35,112 nt of DNA from Verrucomicrobiales bacterium (lineage in GTDB: Bacteria; Verrucomicrobiota; Verrucomicrobiia; Limisphaerales; Palsa-1400), in NCBI GenBank assembly GCA_003140095.1, contig PLIU01000243.1, forward strand, positions 1-35,112, given 5' to 3'. This document shows positions 34,115-35,112 of the stretch, piece after piece; position 1 is the first letter of the stretch, and every line of letters starts with the position of its first letter. The notes beneath the pieces are model-generated. The model did not search any database, was not told where the DNA came from, and saw only the letters and a list, made by a program, of their open reading frames with translations. The position numbers and the translations under genes are program-made.

Positions 34115-34298
34115 ACTGTTCCAGAAACGCAATGGCCTGTTCGCGGGCAACGGTCGGGAAATTTTCCAAGAACTCATCCAGCGAGTCGCCTCCTTCGAGG
34201 TAATCCAGCAACGTCCGCACAGGAACGCGCGTGCCGGCAAAGCACGGTGCGCCACTCATGATTTCCGGGTCAATTTTGACGACGGAGTTTGTCTTCAT
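34098..34298 (-). CDS. DUF433-family antitoxin, C-terminus cut
   Basis: ATG 34298 opens a 66-residue protein: VVKIDPEIMSGAPCFAGTRV, then PVRTLLDYLEGGDSLDEFLE and FPTVAREQAIAFLE. This is the winged-helix DUF433 fold that partners DUF5615 toxins. It ends early (EQSAESF), about 10 residues short of typical members. The deletion that removed most of the toxin also took the antitoxin tail. The DNA-binding part is intact, so it might still bind its operator. Upstream translations to 34373 are not family-like. Confidence 0.75.
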   Translation of the reverse strand: MKTNSVVKIDPEIMSGAPCFAGTRVPVRTLLDYLEGGDSLDEFLENFPTVAREQAIAFLEQSAESF

Positions 34299-34517
34299 GC
34301 CAACAATTAAACCCACGTTTGCACGAATGACAACCCTGCAATTTTCCCAGCCATGTTGCTTCCCCCCTCTCAAAGGCCTTACGCCGCGTTTGCAATGTTA
34401 GACGGCGTGCTCATCGACGTCTGCCTGCTTTTGATTGGCATCGAGCATCCGTGAACCACCAATAAGCGCGTCTGAAAATTCGGAGCCTGCGCCGCGTGAG
34501 GGCACGCGATGGAAGCG

Positions 34518-34952
34518 TTAATAGACATAAGGGATCATACGCCAAGTCGTGGTTTTGTATTGAGCATATTCGGGATACCGCGCCGCCACCAAGGGTTCCT
34601 CGCAAAAGATTCGCAGCACGGCGCCGGCCAGAACCAAAGCGCCCAACAAGCCGGTGTTCCAGGACCAGTGACCGCCTACTCCAGCCCAAACGAAGAGGCA
34701 CACTGCGGCGTAGATCGGATGCCGGATGTAGCGATAGGGTCCGCCTGTGACCAAGCCTCCTGCAGTCGGATTCGCCGCCAGATGCAAGCTGCGCCGGCCG
34801 AATGTCACCCGCGCCCAGATCATCAGCAGAAGCGCCGCCACCTGCAAAGAAATGACGAGCGGGGAGGGTGAGAAAACTTTCCGCAAGGCCAGCAAACCGA
34901 GCAAACCGCCGACCATTCCGAGATAGCCAATGATCGATAAGGTCTTCTTCAT
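34518..34952 (-). CDS. Isoprenylcysteine carboxyl methyltransferase-like membrane protein
   Basis: This is a small methyltransferase-like membrane protein of the ICMT/PEMT fold, 144 residues with about four helices. The SAM-binding signature GGPYRYIRHPIYAAVCLFVW is followed by EEPLVAARYPEYAQYKTTTW. Bacterial members are common and mostly of unknown substrate, since bacteria lack prenylated proteins of the eukaryotic type. The start MKKTLSIIGYLGMVGGLLGL opens directly into the first helix. There is no neighbour with an obvious link. Confidence 0.88.
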   Translation of the reverse strand: MKKTLSIIGYLGMVGGLLGLLALRKVFSPSPLVISLQVAALLLMIWARVTFGRRSLHLAANPTAGGLVTGGPYRYIRHPIYAAVCLFVWAGVGGHWSWNTGLLGALVLAGAVLRIFCEEPLVAARYPEYAQYKTTTWRMIPYVY

Positions 34953-35112
34953 AATGCCTGGGAAGGGCGGCTAATGTTGATGCCTTGCGATGGACTGCCA
35001 ATAGCTCCGGATTGGAAACAAGGCGCAAGCGGCGCGTTCGATAGAGTGAAAGTTAGGCCGCCTAAATCTCATGAGCCGTACAGTACGTGTAAGAGCTTAT
35101 CCGTAAATAACA

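Noticed and set aside
34953-35112. Possible insertion-sequence end at the right edge
   Set aside because: A short CGTACAGTACGTG palindrome is present, but no transposase or paired terminal repeat is visible within the window.

Overview
The window is a GC-rich bacterial chromosome segment. Its gene content suggests a member of the Verrucomicrobiota, probably the Pedosphaera/Limisphaerales side. That placement is inferred from family resemblance (the ECF sigma type, a Wzz-like protein with a permease-type prefix, a large secreted S8 protease, several small conserved hypotheticals) and not from a marker gene. No rRNA, tRNA, CRISPR array or complete insertion sequence is visible.

Layout. 1-1173: 3' part of glutamate synthase small subunit (gltD). 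1199-5831 (minus): a small hypothetical gene, then a tight cluster transcribed atpD-atpC-trpA-manC. 5944-7405: remains of dinD and a frameshifted hypothetical gene, divergently arranged. 7670-10023 (plus): SulP permease and FMN reductase. 10037-13569: two divergent polytopic GT-C-like membrane proteins. 13689-17908 (plus): LOG-family protein, M16 peptidase, pabB, pabC. 17948-18730: two decayed toxin-antitoxin loci (MazEF and MNT/HEPN). 18748-20150 (minus): PadR regulator with a Wzz-like membrane protein and a palindromic operator candidate. 20215-22844 (minus): a D-Ala-D-Ala carboxypeptidase and a GH20-type glycosidase, overlapping by 4 bases. 22940-23545: an unusual repeat region in which TTTGA-type words recur every 10 bp. 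23093-25608: uncertain ORFs, a frameshifted ECF sigma factor and an orphan Xre/HigA-like antitoxin. 25709-31767 (minus): mutS followed by a 1169-residue subtilase, overlapping by 4 bases. 31784-32900: a lipoprotein/membrane protein pair flanked by near-identical 31-bp direct repeats. 33033-34952 (minus): a secreted endonuclease/exonuclease/phosphatase-fold protein, a collapsed DUF433/DUF5615 module and an ICMT-like methyltransferase.

Genes that work together: atpD and atpC (F1 beta and epsilon); pabB and pabC (p-aminobenzoate for folate); the carboxypeptidase and GH20 enzyme (cell-wall turnover, inferred); padR and its Wzz-like partner (local regulation, inferred).

The most striking features are the 10-bp-phased repeat arrays and the concentration of decayed genes. 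dinD, the 6.9 kb hypothetical, mazE, mazF, HEPN, the ECF sigma factor and DUF433/DUF5615 are all broken, and in every toxin-antitoxin locus the toxin part is lost or cut.
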